Positions 60,955 through 64,000 of a DNA stretch of 64,000 nucleotides are shown in pieces; within the stretch, counting starts at the first letter, position 1; each line of letters starts with the position of its first letter. The DNA lies in the NCBI RefSeq assembly GCF_013283645.1, contig NZ_JABEKV010000006.1, forward strand, positions 124,001 to 188,000, read 5' to 3'. This DNA is from Sinorhizobium psoraleae. GTDB taxonomy: Bacteria > Pseudomonadota > Alphaproteobacteria > Rhizobiales > Rhizobiaceae. The position numbers and the translations under genes were made by a program. The notes beneath the pieces were generated by a model. That model was given only the letters and a program-made list of their open reading frames with translations, made no database searches and was not told the DNA's origin.

Positions 60955-62411
60955 TCAGAAACAACTTGAAACTGACTGCAGTGCTCGGCCTTCCGCTGAT
61001 GCTCGGCGGCTGTGTCTCGACCCCCGAGTATGCGGCGAACAATGCTGGGTTCGCCTCTGTCGAGGCGAACATGGCCGAGGCCACCGGCAAGCAGACCGTC
61101 TGGGTGCAGAACCAGCAGCAAGCCCGCGCCGTCTCCGACCGGGTGAAGACGCTGATGGCGAAGAAGACCGTCGACGTCGAAACCGCCGTGCAGGTGGCGC
61201 TGCTGAACAACAAGGGGCTGCAGGCCGCCTATGCCGATCTCGGCGACTCCGCCGCCGACGCCTGGCAGTCGACACTGTTCGTCAATCCGACCGTCGCCGT
61301 CGGGCTGACGGGCATCGGCACGCCAGGACTCGAAGCGTTCAAGACGGTCGAAGGCATGATCGCCAACAACATCCTGGCGCTCGCCACCCGTGAACGCGAC
61401 ATCGCCATCGCCGACACCCGCTTCCGTCAGGCGCAGTTGAACGCGGCACTGCGGACCCTGCAGCTTGCCGCGGACACGCGTCGCGCCTGGATCAACGCCG
61501 TCGCCGCCTGGGAAACGGTCGGCCAGCTTAACCAGGCGCAGGCCGCGGCGGATGCGGCCTCCGAACTCGCCCAGAAGCTCGGCGAATCCGGAGCGATGGC
61601 GAAGGGGTCCCAAGCCCGCGAGCACGTCTTCTACGCGGAGCTGGCGGGACAGTCGGCAAAGGCCCGCCTGGAGGCGCGGCTCGCCAAGGAAGAGCTGACG
61701 CGGCTGATGGGGCTCTGGGGCTCTGGCATCGACTACCAGGTTCCGAACCGCTTGCCCTCCTTGCCGAAGGGTCTGATGAAGCGCGACCTGATCGAGGCGG
61801 AGGCGTTGCAGCGGCGCGTCGACCTGCAGATAGCGAAGCTCGACCTCGAGGCGACGGCCAAATCCTACAGGCTGACCGAAGCGACCCGCTACGTGACCGA
61901 TCTCGAACTCTTGACCGGCTTCGAGACCGAACGGGAGAAGGAGGACGGCAATGTCGAAACCGAGACGACCGGCCAGGCCGAACTGGAGTTCGTCATCCCG
62001 ATCTTCGACAGCGGCAAGGCCCGGATGCGCAAGGCGGAACTCGCCTATATGCGGTCGGCGAACCTGCTCGCCGAGAAGGCCGTCAACGTCCGCTCCGAGG
62101 CCCGCTCCGCCTACCAGGCGTACCGCGCCAACTACGACATCGCCCGGCACTACCGCAACAGCGTCGTGCCGCTGCGCACGAAAATCGAGGAGGAGTCCCT
62201 CCTCACCTACAATGCGATGATCACCAACACCTTCGAACTGCTCGCTGACAGCCGCGAGAAGGTCAATGCGAACCTGCTTGCCGTCAACGCCAAGCGCGAC
62301 TTCTGGCTGGCCGAGGCCAATCTCGCCCCCGCCATCTACGGCGGCGCGGGTGCGGACGCTGGCGGAACGGAAGTTGCGGCTGCCGCCGAAAGCGGCGGCG
62401 GCGGACACTGA
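60951..62411 (+). CDS. TolC/CusC-family outer-membrane efflux lipoprotein
   Basis: 486 residues. Lipobox in LPLMLGGC, then two OEP repeats with long coiled-coil helices (ATRERDIAIADTRFRQAQLN, AELAGQSAKARLEARLAKEE, IPIFDSGKARMRKAELAYMR SANLL). The FDSGKARxR motif is typical of the RND-partner outer-membrane channel. No RND pump or membrane-fusion protein is in view, so partners may lie beyond 64000. It precedes the multicopper oxidase gene by 15 bases. Confidence 0.87.
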   Translation: MIRNNLKLTAVLGLPLMLGGCVSTPEYAANNAGFASVEANMAEATGKQTVWVQNQQQARAVSDRVKTLMAKKTVDVETAVQVALLNNKGLQAAYADLGDSAADAWQSTLFVNPTVAVGLTGIGTPGLEAFKTVEGMIANNILALATRERDIAIADTRFRQAQLNAALRTLQLAADTRRAWINAVAAWETVGQLNQAQAAADAASELAQKLGESGAMAKGSQAREHVFYAELAGQSAKARLEARLAKEELTRLMGLWGSGIDYQVPNRLPSLPKGLMKRDLIEAEALQRRVDLQIAKLDLEATAKSYRLTEATRYVTDLELLTGFETEREKEDGNVETETTGQAELEFVIPIFDSGKARMRKAELAYMRSANLLAEKAVNVRSEARSAYQAYRANYDIARHYRNSVVPLRTKIEEESLLTYNAMITNTFELLADSREKVNANLLAVNAKRDFWLAEANLAPAIYGGAGADAGGTEVAAAAESGGGGH

Positions 62412-62426
62412 GGAAAGGAACAGACA

Positions 62427-63776
62427 ATGTTCAACAGAAGACAGTTACTCGGCGCGAGTGCCGCGCTGGTGTCGACCGCCGCCTGGGCGAAGACCTCCAA
62501 CATGGGACTGCCGGAGGCCGCGGTGATGGAGACGGCGCAGACGCAGCCGCCGCTAAAGCCCACCTCCGGCCCCGACTACAACCCGGTCGTCACGCTCAAT
62601 GGCTGGACGCTCCCCTACCGGATGAACAACGGCGTCAAGGAATTCCACCTCGTCGCCGAACCGGTCGAGCGCGAGATGGCCGAAGGCATGACCGCCTATC
62701 TGTGGGGCTATAACGGCCAGTCGCCGGGCCCGACCATCGAGGCGGTCGAAGGCGACCGGGTGCGCATCTTCGTCACCAACAAGCTGCCGGAGCACACGAC
62801 CATCCATTGGCACGGCATGATCCTGCCGTCCGGCATGGACGGCGTCGGCGGCCTGACGCAGCCGCATATCCCGGTCGGCAAGACCTTCGTCTACGAGTTC
62901 GACCTCGTGAAGTCGGGCACCTTCATGTACCACCCGCATTCTGACGAGATGGTGCAGATGGCGATGGGCATGATGGGCATGTTCATCATCCATCCCAAGA
63001 ACCCGCAATTCATGCCGGTCGACCGCGACTTCGTCTTCCTGCTCAACGCCTACGACATCGATCCCGGCTCCTATGTGCCGCGGATCATGGAGATGACCGA
63101 TTTCAACATGTGGTGCTGGAACAGCCGCGTGTTTCCAGACATCAGCCCCCTCGTCGTCTCCAAGAACGACCGGGTGCGGGTGCGGGTCGGCAATCTGACG
63201 ATGACCAACCATCCGATCCACATGCACGGCTACGACTTCGAGGTCACCTGCACCGACGGTGGCTGGGTGCGGCCGGAGGCCCGCTGGCCGGAGGTCAGCA
63301 TCGACATCCCCGTCGGGGCGATGCGGGCATACGAGTTCGACGCCAAGTACGAGGGCGACTGGGCGATTCATTGCCACAAGTCGCACCACACGATGAACGC
63401 CATGGGGCACGACATCCCGACGTTTATCGGCGTCGACAAATCGAAGGTCGCCGAGAAGATCAAGAAGATCCAGCCGGAATACATGCCGATGGGCACCAAA
63501 GGCATGGCCGACATGGGCGAGATGGAGATGGAAATCCCCGAAAACACCATCCCGATGATGACCGGCTGGGGTCCGCACGGGCCTATCGAGATGGGCGGCA
63601 TGTTCTCGGTCGTCAAGGTGCGCGAGGGCATCTCGGCGGGCGACTACGCCGATCCCGGCTGGTACGAAAATCCGCCCGGAACCCAGGCCTGGGAATGGAC
63701 GGGCGAGCTTCCCGACTGGACCAAGGCCAAGGACGCCAAGACCCGGATCACGCCGACGCATTCAAACCACGGCTGA
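62427..63776 (+). CDS. Multicopper oxidase (CopA-like), Tat-exported
   Basis: 449 residues. N-terminal twin-arginine signal MFNRRQLLGASAALVSTAAW. Copper-ligand motifs in order: TIHWHGMI, FMYHPHSDEM, NHPIHMHGYDF, and IHCHKSHHTMNAMGH with the type 1 His/Cys/His. A Met-rich stretch near residues 350-390 (MPMGTKGMADMGEMEMEIPE) is suited to Cu(I) binding. It should oxidise Cu(I) in the periplasm. In operon with TolC-like and cupredoxin genes. It is shorter than plasmid CopA (about 600). Confidence 0.92.
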   Translation: MFNRRQLLGASAALVSTAAWAKTSNMGLPEAAVMETAQTQPPLKPTSGPDYNPVVTLNGWTLPYRMNNGVKEFHLVAEPVEREMAEGMTAYLWGYNGQSPGPTIEAVEGDRVRIFVTNKLPEHTTIHWHGMILPSGMDGVGGLTQPHIPVGKTFVYEFDLVKSGTFMYHPHSDEMVQMAMGMMGMFIIHPKNPQFMPVDRDFVFLLNAYDIDPGSYVPRIMEMTDFNMWCWNSRVFPDISPLVVSKNDRVRVRVGNLTMTNHPIHMHGYDFEVTCTDGGWVRPEARWPEVSIDIPVGAMRAYEFDAKYEGDWAIHCHKSHHTMNAMGHDIPTFIGVDKSKVAEKIKKIQPEYMPMGTKGMADMGEMEMEIPENTIPMMTGWGPHGPIEMGGMFSVVKVREGISAGDYADPGWYENPPGTQAWEWTGELPDWTKAKDAKTRITPTHSNHG

Positions 63777-63815
63777 TCCCGCATGCCGATGTTCAACCAA
63801 CTCAAGGACCACACC

Positions 63816-64000
63816 ATGAAAGCTCGAATCTTTGGACTTCTCGTCGCCGCGCTCGCCACCCCGGCGCTCGCCGGTGGCAATCACGCAGGCGGCCACGGCG
63901 AGGCCGTGGCCGTCGGCGAACCCGGCAAAAGAGCCAACGCCACTCAGACGATCCAGGTCACAATGAAGGAGACGGACGACGGCAAGATGATCTTCACCCC
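63816..64000 (+). CDS. Cupredoxin-like copper-binding protein, N-terminal part
   Basis: Starts at ATG 63816 with AAGGA 8 bases upstream. Signal peptide MKARIFGLLVAALATPALAG, then the His-rich NHAGGHGE and the start of a cupredoxin domain (ATQTIQVTMKETDDGKMIFT). It runs off the window, so the copper ligands are not visible. Such proteins accompany copper multicopper oxidases and store or deliver copper in the periplasm. Confidence 0.78.
   Translation, partial: MKARIFGLLVAALATPALAGGNHAGGHGEAVAVGEPGKRANATQTIQVTMKETDDGKMIFT

Noticed and set aside
60873-62408. 511-codon minus-strand frame opposite the TolC-like gene
   Set aside because: Antisense artefact of high GC; the plus frame carries the lipobox and OEP motifs.

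Overview
The window looks like a piece of an alphaproteobacterial genome of the Rhizobiales (Sinorhizobium/Rhizobium/Agrobacterium-like). This rests on high GC, dense sugar ABC operons paired with RpiR/LacI regulators, a GcrA-family protein and class III alcohol dehydrogenase; no rRNA or other taxonomic marker is present, so the genus is inferred. I saw no tRNA, rRNA, CRISPR array or intact insertion sequence.

Layout. (1) 1-15.7 kb: the end of an SDR gene, a HisC-like aminotransferase, then two divergent carbohydrate operons sharing a control region at 10.48-10.68 kb with two TGTA-N7-TACR boxes. Leftward: ribose-type ABC importer, FGGY kinase, HAD phosphatase, SDR, glycerol-dehydrogenase-like protein, SDR. 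Rightward: cupin phosphoglucose isomerase-like protein, KDPG-aldolase-like protein, shikimate-dehydrogenase-like protein, D-2-hydroxyacid dehydrogenase, UlaG-like hydrolase, RpiR regulator. (2) 15.7-24.8 kb: a second sugar operon (class II aldolase, FGGY kinase, tagatose/psicose-type 3-epimerase, two permeases, ATPase, binding protein) divergent from a LacI regulator, with a 22-bp palindromic operator between them. (3) 24.8-28.4 kb: a diguanylate cyclase among decayed genes (SDR tail, FAD dehydrogenase, DNA ligase tail).

(4) 28.4-46.1 kb: a zinc-starvation island. Four near-identical palindromes around GCAATGTTATAAC (29.06, 37.74, 42.46 and 43.95 kb), best read as Zur boxes, precede a gamma-carbonic anhydrase, two COG0523 GTPases, folE-hisI, a Fur/Zur-type regulator, cysS, a thrS stub, an alcohol dehydrogenase with a degenerate structural zinc site, a GcrA paralogue and HupE-like membrane proteins. 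Many members are broken: hisI twice, the Fur gene, thrS, an AraC regulator and a glyoxalase-like gene. Inserted in this island (30.6-35.7 kb) is a compact peptide locus: a LuxR-type regulator, a 47-residue peptide, an asparagine-synthetase-like protein starting 3 bases after it, a tandem GNAT protein and an ABC exporter. It resembles a lasso-peptide cluster but lacks the B protein and the acidic ring residue, and is the best candidate for an undescribed system.

(5) 46.5-52.6 kb: a metallophosphoesterase translationally coupled to an Ugp/Mal-type ABC importer, facing a LacI regulator. (6) 52.6-64 kb: a copper/metal-resistance region with both remnants (MauE-like, multicopper oxidase tail, DUF411 gene with a nonsense codon) and intact genes (CopZ-like chaperone, periplasmic metal sensor, Crp-family regulator, cytochrome c', YqaA-like protein, TolC-type lipoprotein, multicopper oxidase, start of a cupredoxin). 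Two promoters with a 19-bp spacer and the same ACCTTACCAYCGTTGGAA core look like CueR/MerR sites.
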